Assembly (NCBI RefSeq): GCF_033558715.1
Contig: NZ_CP114606.1
Coordinates: 1,054,001-1,118,000, forward strand
Direction of reading: 5' to 3'
DNA length: 64,000 nucleotides
DNA from: Acinetobacter sp. YWS30-1
GTDB lineage: Bacteria > Pseudomonadota > Gammaproteobacteria > Pseudomonadales > Moraxellaceae
Part shown: in pieces, positions 46,452 through 56,659 of the stretch
Layout of the letters: each line of letters starts with the position of its first letter
Position numbering within the stretch: the stretch's first letter is position 1
Notes under the pieces: model-generated
Seen by the model: the letters and a program-made list of their open reading frames with translations, nothing else
What the model was told of the DNA's origin: nothing
Database searches by the model: none
Made by a program: the position numbers and the translations under genes

Positions 46452-46586
46452 TCAGTGTGCGCAAAAAGCCTGATTAAAGTACTCAAACAGTTCTGGAGTC
46501 TGGCTCCAGAGCAATAGAGAAATAGCGAGGAGAAGTACCATCGCTACCGCAATGGAAAGCTTGAGCAGAAAGGTCGAATCAGTCAT
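46452..46586 (-). CDS. Candidate 44-residue membrane protein overlapping the MFS gene end
   Basis: ATG 46586 lies inside the last codons of the MFS transporter gene, overlapping its stop by eight bases (ATGACTGA), with GAGGAG ten bases upstream inside the MFS coding sequence. The 44-codon frame ends in TGA at 46452-46454. The peptide has one long hydrophobic helix (about residues 6-27, LLKLSIAVAMVLLLAISLLLW) and a short polar tail with one Cys. The overlap implies coupled translation, and a small single-span protein made with a transporter is a plausible accessory subunit. I do not recognise it. Confidence 0.6.
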   Translation of the reverse strand: MTDSTFLLKLSIAVAMVLLLAISLLLWSQTPELFEYFNQAFCAH

Positions 46587-47793
46587 GTACGATTTGCTCC
46601 TCATTCACCCATAAGTGCACCAGTACGCCAAAAATACTTAAGGCAATCGACAACATCCATACCGCATTATAGTTACCACTCATGTCATGGTTTACACCAC
46701 CGAGCCAACCGCCAAAGAATGAACCGACCTGATGGGTAAAGAATACAATCCCGCTGAGCATAGTTAGATATTTCACGCCAAACATATTGGCAACAATACC
46801 GTTGGTCAGTGGTACGGTGGAAAGCCATAATAATCCCATGATGACACCAAATGCATAGACCGTCCAGGTGCTTAAAGGCAGCATCAAAAAGGCGATAATC
46901 GCAATCCCGCGCAGACCGTATAAGCCCATTAGCAGACGTGGTTTGGAATACTTTCCACCGAGCCAGCCAGCCGTATAGGTACCGACAACATTAAACAGGC
47001 CCACCAGCGCCAGGAAAATGGTGCCAGTTGTAGCATTGAATCCATGATCAATCAGATAACCCGGCAGGTGAATCCCGATAAAGACCACCTGAAAGCCACA
47101 GACAAAAAAGCCCATCGCCAGAAACCAGAACGGCTTATGGTTTTTGACTATCACTAAAATCTGTTTAAAACTGAGTGAAACTTTATTCGGTGTAGGAGTC
47201 GCATTCGGATCGACATACATCGGGGCTTGTAGCATCCAGGCCAAAGGTACAATCAAAGCGATTAAAATTGCGCTGACAACAAGTGCTGCTGACCAGCCGA
47301 CATTCTGTAAAAGTAATAATGTTGAAGGCAGCATAATAAACTGGCCGAAGGAGCCTGCTGCACTGGCAATCCCCATTGCCAGACTACGTTTTTCAGGTGG
47401 TGCAGCTCGTCCAACCGCAGATAATAAAACCGGGAAAGAGGTGGCAGACAAGGCCAGACCTAAAATCAGTCCGACGCTGAGATTCAATAATAATCCGGTT
47501 GAACTGACAGCCATCAATAACAGGCCAAGCGCATATAAAGCACCGCCAATGGCAACGACAATCTTGCTGCCATATTTATCAGCGAAGGCACCAGTAATGG
47601 GCTGAACAGCACCCCAGATCAGGTTTTGCATGGCAATGGCTAAACTAAAGACATTATGACCCCAGCCAAATTCTTCACTCATTGGCACCAGGTACAGGCC
47701 AAATGCATGACGAATCCCCAAAGATAAAGCCAGAATAATGGCAGTGCCAATCAACATAAAAATCAGGGTTCTGGAAAATTGACTGTCAGCCAT
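46579..47793 (-). CDS. MFS transporter, 12-helix type
   Basis: A 404-residue major facilitator with about 12 membrane helices. The motif between helices 2 and 3 reads GAFADKYGSK, and a matching GWLGGKYSKPR occurs in the second half. It resembles the oxalate/formate- or monocarboxylate-like MFS group, but the substrate is unknown. Its last codons overlap a 44-residue small ORF, and a TauD-like dioxygenase follows on the same strand, suggesting a small uptake-and-oxidation unit. Confidence 0.85.
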   Translation of the reverse strand: MADSQFSRTLIFMLIGTAIILALSLGIRHAFGLYLVPMSEEFGWGHNVFSLAIAMQNLIWGAVQPITGAFADKYGSKIVVAIGGALYALGLLLMAVSSTGLLLNLSVGLILGLALSATSFPVLLSAVGRAAPPEKRSLAMGIASAAGSFGQFIMLPSTLLLLQNVGWSAALVVSAILIALIVPLAWMLQAPMYVDPNATPTPNKVSLSFKQILVIVKNHKPFWFLAMGFFVCGFQVVFIGIHLPGYLIDHGFNATTGTIFLALVGLFNVVGTYTAGWLGGKYSKPRLLMGLYGLRGIAIIAFLMLPLSTWTVYAFGVIMGLLWLSTVPLTNGIVANMFGVKYLTMLSGIVFFTHQVGSFFGGWLGGVNHDMSGNYNAVWMLSIALSIFGVLVHLWVNEEQIVHD

Positions 47794-47910
47794 AAGTCAT
47801 TCATGCATATAAAGTTGATAAGTATAGTATTCGATTCAACCTAGAGAGGCGATAAAATAAAAATTAATCAAACGATAAATTTTTTTTATAGCTGCATAGA
47901 ACGTCAGAAA

Positions 47911-47935
47911 ACAGAACAACGGCCGTAGCCGTTGT
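47911..47935 (-). terminator. Likely terminator of the OmpW-like gene
   Basis: ACAACGGC and GCCGTTGT pair around CGTA. On the minus strand a broken T run follows, so it is a weaker terminator than most here. Confidence 0.6.
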
Positions 47936-47974
47936 CCTGAAGTATTCAGTTTTTTTAATGAAAGAATTAATTGA

Positions 47975-49069
47975 TTAGAAACGCATCCCGAATCCGGCAT
48001 AGGCGAGAATTGGATTGACTTCAATATCGGCTTTAGAGCGAATCAGTTCACCTAGATTTGCATCTGTTACCGTAATCGTGGTGTCATTTTTCAGATGAGC
48101 ATAAGATACAGAACCTACCGCGAACCAGGTATCATTAAAGTCATAAGTAAAGCCGACAGTCGCGACAGGAGCAAAAGCATCAGACGCTTCTAGATCAACT
48201 TTTGGATTAGCACTACTTTCTATGCCATCTAAAGAAGCGCCAGCTTTGCCTTCCTTAATGTTGGCAATCATATGACCGGCCTTAATCAGGTCTTGTTCAG
48301 TACTTGAATTGATTTCCAGTTCATTGAAATAGGCATACATGAGTCCAAGCCCGACATAAGGACGGAATTTATTGACACCTGTTTTGCCAAAATGGTACTG
48401 AAATTCAAAAGCCGGGGTCCAGGCACGTGCAGATGCTGCCGGTCCATACGCTTCCAAATCCGTAATCGGGATGTCATTTTTTAAGTCAATACTCGGTAAA
48501 TCAATGCTACCCGGTATCTGAGGAATTAAATCAATACTTGGCGTTGCCATTGCAGAGAATGGTGCATAAATCTTGCCTTTACCTTGCAAGTCGACTTTGG
48601 GAGGAATGCCGGCCTTTATTTCCAGTGAGACATTGTCAGTAAAGAAATAGTTGGTCATGATCCCGAGTGTAGTGACATCATCGGCTTCCAGACCCGTTCC
48701 GGCATTATTCCAGCTTTCCAGACCATAAATCTCTGCACTACCACTTAAATTACCAGATAAAGTTTTTACGCCTAAGCCATCGATGAGGTTAATGAAGCCG
48801 GTTGAAAGATTCGATTCCATGGCAGGATCAAGATTGCCTTTGACTGCGGCGATCGATATGTCACCGACTTTAGCCGTTTCACCATCTTGAACTGCTGTAT
48901 TTACCGCAAATGGTTGTGCTTTTCCTTGTGGCATGACATGCAGTGCACCGACTGAAACGGAAAATCGCTTAAAGCCATCGCCATCCTGTAGGCTGAAATA
49001 TGGGGATTCTGCATGTGCAAGCAGGGGTAATGTGGCTAGACCTGCCATGCATACCATGATTGTCTTCAT
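47975..49069 (-). CDS. OmpW-family outer-membrane protein
   Basis: A 364-residue exported protein with a signal peptide ending at LLAHA. The rest alternates in a beta-barrel manner and ends in GFGMRF with a terminal Phe, the signal for outer-membrane insertion. VGLGLMYAYFN and NDTWFAVGSVSYAHLKN resemble OmpW. It is roughly 150 residues longer than typical OmpW, with the extra sequence in the first half (about 45-190), so large loops or an added domain are likely. Cargo is unknown; OmpW relatives move small hydrophobic compounds. Confidence 0.75.
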   Translation of the reverse strand: MKTIMVCMAGLATLPLLAHAESPYFSLQDGDGFKRFSVSVGALHVMPQGKAQPFAVNTAVQDGETAKVGDISIAAVKGNLDPAMESNLSTGFINLIDGLGVKTLSGNLSGSAEIYGLESWNNAGTGLEADDVTTLGIMTNYFFTDNVSLEIKAGIPPKVDLQGKGKIYAPFSAMATPSIDLIPQIPGSIDLPSIDLKNDIPITDLEAYGPAASARAWTPAFEFQYHFGKTGVNKFRPYVGLGLMYAYFNELEINSSTEQDLIKAGHMIANIKEGKAGASLDGIESSANPKVDLEASDAFAPVATVGFTYDFNDTWFAVGSVSYAHLKNDTTITVTDANLGELIRSKADIEVNPILAYAGFGMRF

Positions 49070-49508
49070 TGTTCAGAGGACTCCTTGTCCGTGCTAGTTA
49101 TTTGTTTTTCTATTGAACAATTTAGTTAAATCTCACCAATTTACACAGTTACAGAACGAGTAGTGAAAAGTTAACAGAAAGTAAAAAATGCCAAAATTTG
49201 TATAAATTGTATTAATAAAATATATATTTATGTAGAAATTATTATGAATAGTGAAGATAAATAGGATATTAATTTTTATAAAATTTTCAGTTTTATCTAA
49301 GTAATAGAATAATAAGTGGGTAACATTTTTCTCATTAATCTAAGTTTTAAATAATGATTTAAGCTTTCTATCCTGGACGCGATTTGTACAAGAAATCAGG
49401 AAATTTTCTGCTCAAAACCTACTAGAAAAAGCTTGAATAAATTTAGCCAACCGGTGGTACACAGCAGATAGAGTTTTTTTGTACAATAGCCGCATAAATT
49501 ATTGAGTA
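49070..49508. other. AT-rich divergent region between the OmpW-like gene and a small gene
   Basis: About 440 bases of promoter DNA without a convincing frame, hairpin or RNA gene. It serves both the OmpW-like gene (leftward) and the 59-residue gene (rightward). Confidence 0.5.
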
Positions 49509-49514
49509 TTGCGC

Positions 49515-49694
49515 ATGAGCTCCCAAAATTCTCCCAAGAAAAAGCCTCTGGTTAATTTACCATTTCCATTAAAACAGGCAGAACAATCTGCTTCAGATGA
49601 AGTTCTGGAAGATCTGCGGCCTAAACCGCAGCGTTATGCCGATCGTACTTGGATGCCACCTCGTGGTACACGCCGTTCAATGGGCAAACGTTAA
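49515..49694 (+). CDS. Small basic hypothetical protein, 59 residues
   Basis: A basic, proline- and arginine-rich peptide starting MSSQNSPKKKPLVNL and ending PRGTRRSMGKR. No signal or membrane segment. The ATG at 49515 is preferred over the TTG two codons upstream. The composition suggests nucleic-acid or ribosome contact, but this is only a guess. A strong bidirectional terminator follows. Confidence 0.65.
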   Translation: MSSQNSPKKKPLVNLPFPLKQAEQSASDEVLEDLRPKPQRYADRTWMPPRGTRRSMGKR

Positions 49695-49699
49695 CAAAT

Positions 49700-49728
49700 A
49701 AAAAAGCCATGAAGTTCATGGCTTTTTT
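49700..49728. terminator. Bidirectional terminator
   Basis: AAAAAGCCATGA and TCATGGCTTTTTT pair around a short loop, between the 59-residue gene and the convergent macro-like gene. Confidence 0.9.
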
Positions 49729-49750
49729 ATGAGTAAAATTTGAGATCTTC

Positions 49751-50572
49751 TTAGCGAACTGTTTTACGCGCCTTATTTTCAGGTTTTGGCGGGGCAATCT
49801 CACGATCACCTTTCCAGACATCAATAAAGTCTTTTTCATTAATATTATAAAGTTCCAGTAACGCCAGAATCACGGCACCAAACAGCATGGAACCTTCAGA
49901 ATTGTTCTTGAAATCAAAAATCTTGCCATTCAGGTTATGCAGAATATCTTCAATCTCAAATACACGATCGCGACCATTGCTGTCGACCGGATAAATCTGA
50001 GTATTGAGCAGAATCTTGGCCAGACTCTTTTCATTATCGGTCAGTGCCAGCACATCAATCAGCTCATCTGTCGCCGGAGTAAAAATCACCGAATCCCGAA
50101 AGATGGTATGCAGGAATTGCGACGTAATTTTCGGAAGCGCTTTTTCTACAAAAGGCCGGAATGACTGGGGGAAAATAACATTGTGAGAAATGCCTTTGAA
50201 CATCGGAGCAATTTCTTCAACTTTATAACCTGCAATTCCACAACCGACCGAAGTAATAAAATATTTAATTTTAGGATGGTTCTTGGTGTAAATCTTGAAG
50301 TCATCAATATAGTGCTGGATCTGTGAGAGAGGCATCTGTTGCAAATGCTCATTCATAGTCGGAATCGCATAACTTTGACCTGCCCAACCACGACCAACCC
50401 CCATGACCGCCCCAAAATGCTCATAAGCTGTTCTGGCTGCTCCTCCGGCATGTTGTCCAGCCAAGTTGCTTCCGAAAACAAATACCGTATTTTCTGGCAG
50501 AGATTTAACAATACTTTCATCGTGATAATGGTAAGTCATGGCTTTTTTATTCGATGTCCTGATTAGCTTCAT
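49751..50572 (-). CDS. Macro-domain-like protein of unknown role
   Basis: This 273-residue protein has an N-terminal half resembling macro or ADP-ribose-binding folds: VFVFGSNLAGQHAGGAARTAYEHFG, then YAIPTMNE and FITSVGCGIAGYKVEEIAPMF, the order of glycine-rich loops seen in that fold. The C-terminal half (about 150-273) is helical and unassigned. The ATG at 50572 has a weak ribosome site; ATG 50539 is an alternative. The lone gene lies divergent from uvrB, and I cannot name its ligand. Confidence 0.65.
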   Translation of the reverse strand: MKLIRTSNKKAMTYHYHDESIVKSLPENTVFVFGSNLAGQHAGGAARTAYEHFGAVMGVGRGWAGQSYAIPTMNEHLQQMPLSQIQHYIDDFKIYTKNHPKIKYFITSVGCGIAGYKVEEIAPMFKGISHNVIFPQSFRPFVEKALPKITSQFLHTIFRDSVIFTPATDELIDVLALTDNEKSLAKILLNTQIYPVDSNGRDRVFEIEDILHNLNGKIFDFKNNSEGSMLFGAVILALLELYNINEKDFIDVWKGDREIAPPKPENKARKTVR

Positions 50573-50878
50573 GTTGCCTTTGAACGCTATAAGGGTCAAG
50601 ACGAAATTAATCTTTATTACGTCATCAGATAAGGCAGAACTTTGTCCAGAAATTTTAGCTGAATAGCGAATAAGCTAGAATGAAGTAATGATCCGGCTCG
50701 AAATTTATGCTGATTCAATTTTGATAGAAAAGTTTAGATCTAAAACGACTTTAAGCTACGAAAGCATAATATTTCACTCGATTTATTTTACTAAACAGAA
50801 ACCTGGATAGGGATTGAGTAATTCAGTTTTACCCCCATAATAAATTGAGTCGATATCGGCAGTGAAATGATTAAAGCT

Positions 50879-52900
50879 ATGAGTGATAAACAACCCTTTG
50901 AACTGGTGACTAATTATCAACCTGCTGGCGATCAGCCACAGGCCATTGAAAAGCTGGTCAAGGGTATAGAAAAAGGCTATCACGATCAGCTTTTGCTGGG
51001 GGTTACCGGTTCAGGTAAAACCTATACTATGGCCAATGTCATCGCCCGTACCCAGCGTCCGACTATTGTCATGGCCCATAACAAAACGCTGGCTGCACAG
51101 CTTTATGGCGAATTTAAAGCATTTTTCCCGAATAATGCGGTTGAATATTTCGTTAGTTATTATGACTACTATCAGCCAGAAGCCTATGTGCCATCTTCAG
51201 ATACCTTTATCGAGAAAGATGCGGCGATTAATGACCACATTGACCAGATGCGTCTTTCGGCCACCCGTGCACTTTTAGAACGACGTGACGCGATTATTGT
51301 TGCTTCGGTGTCTGCAATTTATGGTCTGGGTGATCCGAATGCTTATATGAGCATGCTGCTGCATGTGGTGGAAGGGGATCGCATTGGTCGTGATGATATT
51401 ATCCGTCGTCTGGTCGAAATGCAGTATTCACGTAATGAACTGGAATTCCTGCGCGGTACCTATCGTATCCGTGGTGAGATCATTGATATTTTCCCAGCCG
51501 AATCGGATCAGGATGCCATCCGGATTGAACTGTTTGATGATGAAGTCGACTCCATTCGCTGGTTTGATCCTTTAACCGGGAAAATGATCCGTAAAGTGCC
51601 GCGTGTCACGATCTATCCTAAAAGTCACTATGTAACACCTAAAGACAATCTGGCTCGCGCGATTGAAACGATTCGAGATGAGTTAAAAGAACGTCTGGTC
51701 TTTTTCCGTGAAAATGACAAGTTGCTGGAAGCTCAGCGGATCGAGCAGCGTACCCGTTATGATCTGGAAATGATGCAGCAGCTCGGTTATACCAACGGTA
51801 TCGAAAACTATTCACGTCATTTATCGGGTCGTCCGGCAGGCGAAGCACCACCGACGCTTTTTGATTATGTACCCGATGATGCTTTGCTGATTATCGATGA
51901 ATCGCACGTGACGGTTCCACAAATTGGAGCCATGTACAAAGGTGACCGTTCCCGTAAAGAAAATCTGGTGAATTACGGTTTCCGCTTGCCAAGTGCGCTG
52001 GATAACCGTCCAATGAAATTTGAGGAATGGGAACGTATTGTACCGACGACCGTGTACGTCAGTGCCACACCTGCACGATATGAACTGGAAAAATCTGAAC
52101 AGGTGGTCGAGCAGGTGGTTCGTCCAACCGGTCTGATTGATCCGGAAATTGAAATCCGTCCAGTCTTGACGCAGGTCGATGATGTATTGTCTGAAATCAA
52201 TATCCGTAAGGAAATGAATGAACGTGTGCTGGTAACGACATTGACCAAGCGTATGGCGGAAGACCTGACATCCTATTTAAAAGAATATGGAATCAAGGTT
52301 GCCTATTTGCACTCCGATATTGATACCGTAGAGCGTGTGAAAATCATTCATGAGCTGCGTACCGGTGTGCATGATGTTCTGGTCGGCATTAACCTGCTGC
52401 GTGAAGGTCTAGATATGCCAGAAGTTTCACTGGTTGCAATTCTGGATGCGGATAAAGAAGGTTTCCTGCGTTCAGAGCGTTCACTGATCCAGACCATTGG
52501 TCGTGCAGCGCGTAACTTGAAAGGTAAAGCGATTTTGTATGCGGATCGCATTACCGATTCTATGCAAAAAGCTATTGATGAGACTGAACGCCGTCGTGCC
52601 AAACAGATCCAGTTTAATGAAGAGCATGGCATTACACCACGTAGTGCAGTACGTCAGGTGATTAAGGAAATTGATACAGGCGAAGTGCTGGATGATGAAA
52701 CTATTGAGCTGAAAGCTTCCGATCAGGCCCGTGCGATCAGTGCAGATGAACGCCATATCATGGCCGATCCAAAGATGTTCGCGAAGCATATCAATAAACT
52801 GGAAAAAGAAATGCTCAAGGCTTCAAAAGAACTACAGTTTGAGCAGGCTGCACGTATACGGGATGAAATTTTACGTTTAAAAGCGCAGATGTTAAGTTAG
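50879..52900 (+). CDS. uvrB: Excinuclease ABC subunit B
   Basis: UvrB verifies DNA damage and recruits UvrC in nucleotide excision repair. The protein has about 673 residues. Visible landmarks: Walker A in [10 protein letters not shown], the beta-hairpin region [25 protein letters not shown] of motif II, the helicase C-terminal segment [14 protein letters not shown], and a C-terminal UVR domain (about 630-670). I prefer ATG 50879, which begins MSDKQPFEL as in relatives; ATG 50867 adds four residues. No LexA-type box is obvious upstream, in keeping with the different damage regulation of Acinetobacter. Confidence 0.97.
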   Translation: MSDKQPFELVTNYQPAGDQPQAIEKLVKGIEKGYHDQLLLGVTGSGKTYTMANVIARTQRPTIVMAHNKTLAAQLYGEFKAFFPNNAVEYFVSYYDYYQPEAYVPSSDTFIEKDAAINDHIDQMRLSATRALLERRDAIIVASVSAIYGLGDPNAYMSMLLHVVEGDRIGRDDIIRRLVEMQYSRNELEFLRGTYRIRGEIIDIFPAESDQDAIRIELFDDEVDSIRWFDPLTGKMIRKVPRVTIYPKSHYVTPKDNLARAIETIRDELKERLVFFRENDKLLEAQRIEQRTRYDLEMMQQLGYTNGIENYSRHLSGRPAGEAPPTLFDYVPDDALLIIDESHVTVPQIGAMYKGDRSRKENLVNYGFRLPSALDNRPMKFEEWERIVPTTVYVSATPARYELEKSEQVVEQVVRPTGLIDPEIEIRPVLTQVDDVLSEINIRKEMNERVLVTTLTKRMAEDLTSYLKEYGIKVAYLHSDIDTVERVKIIHELRTGVHDVLVGINLLREGLDMPEVSLVAILDADKEGFLRSERSLIQTIGRAARNLKGKAILYADRITDSMQKAIDETERRRAKQIQFNEEHGITPRSAVRQVIKEIDTGEVLDDETIELKASDQARAISADERHIMADPKMFAKHINKLEKEMLKASKELQFEQAARIRDEILRLKAQMLS

Positions 52901-53042
52901 GTCTGTGTGTAAATTACAGATTTAAATTACGTAAAATCAATCACAAACCTAACATAATGCTACAAAATATGTCTGCGGATGCCGCTATTGTAAGTACGAA
53001 ATATTCATGTTGAAAATTTTGTCCTGATCAAATAGGTATCGT

Positions 53043-53642
53043 ATGACAACTAAAAATAATCTCCCTCATGCGGGATTGAAACTTGCAAAAATTGCAGTGG
53101 GTGGTGCAGTTCTACTTGGACTCGGGGCTGCAACCATGGCTTATGCCAAGAACGATTCTTTACCCACTGTAGAGAAAGTTGAACTGGACCGTTATTTGGG
53201 CACCTGGTATGAAGTGGCTCGTAAGCCACTTACATTCCAGAACAAGTGTGATCGTGACGTTACGGCGACGTATACATTAAATGAAAATGGTAATGTTAAT
53301 GTAGATAACCGCTGTATCCAGAAAAATGGTCAGGTGACCCAATCAGTGGGTGAGGCATATATTCAGAATGCACCTTATAACACCAAGCTCAAAGTAAGTT
53401 TCTTACCAGAGTTTATTCGCTGGTTGCCGGTGGGCCGTGGCGATTATTGGGTATTGAAACTGGATGATAATTATCAAACCGTACTGGTCGGCGAGCCTAA
53501 ACGTAAATATATGTGGGTATTGTCACGTGATCCTCAACTTGATCAGAACGTGGTGAATGAATACCTGCAATATGCGCAATCTGTGGGTTATGATTTGAGT
53601 GATGTGATTCATACCAAACAGACCCAAAAGGCAAGAAAATAA
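53043..53642 (+). CDS. Lipocalin-family protein (Blc-like)
   Basis: A 199-residue lipocalin. The signature GTWYEVAR follows an N-terminal hydrophobic segment (about 18-38) ending in AYAK, which may be a signal peptide or anchor; there is no lipobox, unlike E. coli Blc. The second motif is VLSRDPQLDQ near the C-terminus. Bacterial lipocalins bind fatty acids or lysophospholipids at the envelope. It is a single gene with a strong terminator. Confidence 0.88.
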   Translation: MTTKNNLPHAGLKLAKIAVGGAVLLGLGAATMAYAKNDSLPTVEKVELDRYLGTWYEVARKPLTFQNKCDRDVTATYTLNENGNVNVDNRCIQKNGQVTQSVGEAYIQNAPYNTKLKVSFLPEFIRWLPVGRGDYWVLKLDDNYQTVLVGEPKRKYMWVLSRDPQLDQNVVNEYLQYAQSVGYDLSDVIHTKQTQKARK

Positions 53643-53663
53643 AAGACCAATCGGGTTATGTAT

Positions 53664-53691
53664 AAAAACCATGCTTCGGCATGGTTTTTTT
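53664..53691 (+). terminator. Terminator of the lipocalin gene
   Basis: AAAAACCATGC, a TTCG tetraloop and GCATGGTTTTTT. Confidence 0.92.
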
Positions 53692-53810
53692 AATGCTTCT
53701 CTTTTTTGAATCATATGTTTTGCCTTGCTATCACTTTTGGTCAGATGAATCTTCAAGCTTTATTTTAGACTAATCGTTATAATGCGCTGGAATAATCTTG
53801 GGTTTGAAGT

Positions 53811-54743
53811 ATGTATAAAGGCATTGCATTATCGGTATTGGCATCAGTAGTATTTGGTGTTCTTTATATATTCACGCCATTTTTGCAGCCTTTAGACAGT
53901 GAACAGACCTTTGCCTGGCGGATGTTGGCGACCATTCCATTTTTGACTGCGTTCATGTGGTGGTCAGGTGACCTCAGCCATATCACTCAAATTTTAAAAC
54001 GCATTCTCAAACAACCTGCTTTTCTGCTCTGGTTGATCATCAGTTCCCTGTTATGTACGACACAGTTGTGGCTCTTTTTATGGGGACCAATTAATGGCCG
54101 CGGTTTACAGGTATCCCTAGGATATTTCCTGTTGCCCTTAGTCATGGTGCTGGTCGGATGTGTGCTTTATAAGGAAAAACTATCGCGCTGGCAGATGGCA
54201 GCAGTCGCACTGGCCATATTAGGTGTGGGACATGAAATCTGGCGAATCGGTTCGATCGCCTGGGAAACGGTCTATGTGGCTTTGGCTTATCCACTGTATT
54301 TCTTCCTGCGCCGTCGCTTTGGTACGGATCACTTGGGTGGATTCTGGTGGGACTTGTGTCTGATTCTGCCAGTGGCTTTCTATCTGGGCTTTGTACATAG
54401 CGATTCTCTCAAGCTTATGGTCAGTTTCCCTCATCTCATCTTGGCAGTGTTGGGTTTGGGCTTCTTAAGTGCTTTAGGCTTAGGTAGTTATATTCTGGCA
54501 AGCCGTTATCTGCCTTTCGTAATTTTTGGTCTGCTGAGCTATCTGGAGCCAGTACTTTTGGCTTTTGCGTCTATGGCATTAGGGGAGCGGGTTGAAGCCG
54601 GCGAATGGCTGACCTATCTTCCGATCTGGCTGGCCGTCGTATTGTTGGTAATTGAAGGTATACTACACATTATTGAACAACGAAAAAGACGCCTGACACT
54701 AGCACAAAATTTAGAGCGTTATCAGAAACGTTTAGATTCTTGA
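53811..54743 (+). CDS. EamA-family transporter, RarD-like
   Basis: A 310-residue drug/metabolite-type permease with about ten membrane helices. MYKGIALSVLASVVFGVLY at the N-terminus, the FAWRML segment and GYFLLPLVMVLVG fit RarD (chloramphenicol-sensitive protein) rather than the general EamA group. The substrate of RarD proteins is not known. It lies alone between the lipocalin gene and gap, and no terminator is visible after it. Confidence 0.83.
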   Translation: MYKGIALSVLASVVFGVLYIFTPFLQPLDSEQTFAWRMLATIPFLTAFMWWSGDLSHITQILKRILKQPAFLLWLIISSLLCTTQLWLFLWGPINGRGLQVSLGYFLLPLVMVLVGCVLYKEKLSRWQMAAVALAILGVGHEIWRIGSIAWETVYVALAYPLYFFLRRRFGTDHLGGFWWDLCLILPVAFYLGFVHSDSLKLMVSFPHLILAVLGLGFLSALGLGSYILASRYLPFVIFGLLSYLEPVLLAFASMALGERVEAGEWLTYLPIWLAVVLLVIEGILHIIEQRKRRLTLAQNLERYQKRLDS

Positions 54744-54989
54744 ATGATAAATTTGGCTGAATAAACAACATTTAACAAAAATCTGGTTTTTACAGGGAAT
54801 AGATGATTTTTCAAATTTTAAATGCAAAATCATCTGACTAATTACAATTATTTTCAAAATTTATAGTGAATATATCGGATTTTCGGCCAGAGTTAATCAG
54901 CTTTTGATTCAAACTTGCGGCCAATTCCATTACAATTATCGGGTTTTGAAATTTATGCTTAGATTTACAATTAATTAGAGGACGTATCT

Positions 54990-56447
54990 GTGAGCAAAGA
55001 CACTATCGTTGCCCTCCATGCAGAGCACCAAGGTCGTTGGAAAAACCGTGAAGAACTTGCGGAACGTATGATTGCCCTAGTAGGTCAGTTATATCGTGAA
55101 AAAAATATCGTAGCTACAGTTTACGGTCGCTCTTTAATTAACCGTTCTGTAATCCAGATCCTTAAAGCGCATCGTCGTACTCGCGTATTAGACGTTGAGC
55201 TTTCTGTTGTAGACACTTTCCCAATCCTTGAAGCATTGGCAAAAGTGGAAAACATCGGTACTGCTGAAATTGATCTAGGCAAACTTGCTGTTGAATTCAA
55301 AGCAAAAGGTGGTGATGTTAACGCATTCGTTGCTGACGCTGTGAAATCACTTGAAGGCAATGCAACTTCTGTAGAAGGTAAAGACGTGGTGCTTTACGGT
55401 TTCGGTCGTATCGGTCGTATCCTGGCCCGTTTGATGATCAGCCAGTCAGGTCTAGGCCGCGGCTTGAACCTGAAAGCAATCGTAGTTCGTAAATCATCTG
55501 ACGGTGACCTTGAAAAACGTGCGTCTTTATTACGTCGTGACTCAATCCACGGTCCATTTGCGGGTACGATTTCTGTAGACGAAGAAAACGAAGCAATCAT
55601 TGCAAACGGCCAGTTCATCAAAGTGATCTATGCATCTAATCCATCTGAAGTGGATTACACTGCATACGGTATCGAAAATGCTTTAGTGATCGACAACACT
55701 GGTAAATGGCGTGATGCTGAAGGTCTTGCTCAACACCTGAAATGTCCAGGCGCTGCTCGCGTAATTCTGACTGCACCTGGTAAAGGTGACATGAAGAACG
55801 TTGTATTTGGTGTGAACCAGGCTGACATCCTTGATGAAGATCAAATCATCTCTGCTGCAAGCTGTACTACCAATGCGATCACTCCAACACTGAAAGTGTT
55901 AAACGACAAATACACAGTGATCAATGGTCACGTTGAAACAGTTCACTCGTTCACAAACGACCAGAACCTGATCGACAACTACCATAAAGCTGATCGTCGT
56001 GGCCGTGCTGCAACATTGAACATGGTTATTACTGAGACTGGTGCTGCTAAAGCGGTTGCGAAAGCACTTCCTGCACTGAAAGGCAAGTTGACTGGTAACT
56101 CTGTACGTGTTCCTACGCCAAACGTATCTCTTGCAATTCTGAACCTGACTTTAGACAAAGAAGTTGATCGTGATGAAGTAAATGAATACATTCGCCAAAT
56201 CTCAATCAATTCTAACCTTCAAGGTCAAATCGGTTATACAAACTCGACTGAAGTTGTATCTTCTGACTTTATCGGTTCTCGTACTGCAGGTGTATTCGAC
56301 GCTCAAGCGACCATCACTTCAGGCAACCGTTTAACTTGCTACGTTTGGTATGATAACGAAGTAGGTTATAGCTGCCAGGTACTTCGTATTGCTGAGCAAA
56401 TGGGCGGCGTAAGCTATCCAAAAGTTCCTGCTGAAACAAATGCATAA
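54990..56447 (+). CDS. gap: Glyceraldehyde-3-phosphate dehydrogenase, long form
   Basis: A 485-residue GAPDH; the classic core is about 330 residues. An N-terminal extension of some 125 residues (helical, charged) precedes the NAD motif GFGRIGRIL. The catalytic Cys is in SAASCTTNAITPTLKVL, and the C-terminal WYDNEVGYSCQ is intact. Start is GTG 54990 after AGAGGA. Such long GAPDH occurs in Pseudomonas and Acinetobacter, which use the lower pathway mainly for gluconeogenesis. The extension's role is unknown. Codon use is that of a highly expressed gene. Confidence 0.93.
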   Translation: MSKDTIVALHAEHQGRWKNREELAERMIALVGQLYREKNIVATVYGRSLINRSVIQILKAHRRTRVLDVELSVVDTFPILEALAKVENIGTAEIDLGKLAVEFKAKGGDVNAFVADAVKSLEGNATSVEGKDVVLYGFGRIGRILARLMISQSGLGRGLNLKAIVVRKSSDGDLEKRASLLRRDSIHGPFAGTISVDEENEAIIANGQFIKVIYASNPSEVDYTAYGIENALVIDNTGKWRDAEGLAQHLKCPGAARVILTAPGKGDMKNVVFGVNQADILDEDQIISAASCTTNAITPTLKVLNDKYTVINGHVETVHSFTNDQNLIDNYHKADRRGRAATLNMVITETGAAKAVAKALPALKGKLTGNSVRVPTPNVSLAILNLTLDKEVDRDEVNEYIRQISINSNLQGQIGYTNSTEVVSSDFIGSRTAGVFDAQATITSGNRLTCYVWYDNEVGYSCQVLRIAEQMGGVSYPKVPAETNA

Positions 56448-56463
56448 TTTGTAGAAGTCATCT

Positions 56464-56495
56464 AAAAAAAGAGCCTCTTTTGAGGCTCTTTTTTA
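56464..56495 (+). terminator. Terminator of gap
   Basis: AAAAAAGAGCCTC and GAGGCTCTTTTTT pair around TTTT. Confidence 0.92.
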
Positions 56496-56659
56496 TTGTG
56501 GAAAATAAAGTTGGCCAATCAGCTTAATAAAATCATATACATTAATTGATGGAAAATTCACCTTGATACGCTCATATGAATCTGTTAGCTTACAAATGGT
56601 AAGTACATTAAAAATAGTAAGTAATAACTAAAAACCGTGATCAAGAAAGGAACTCTTCA

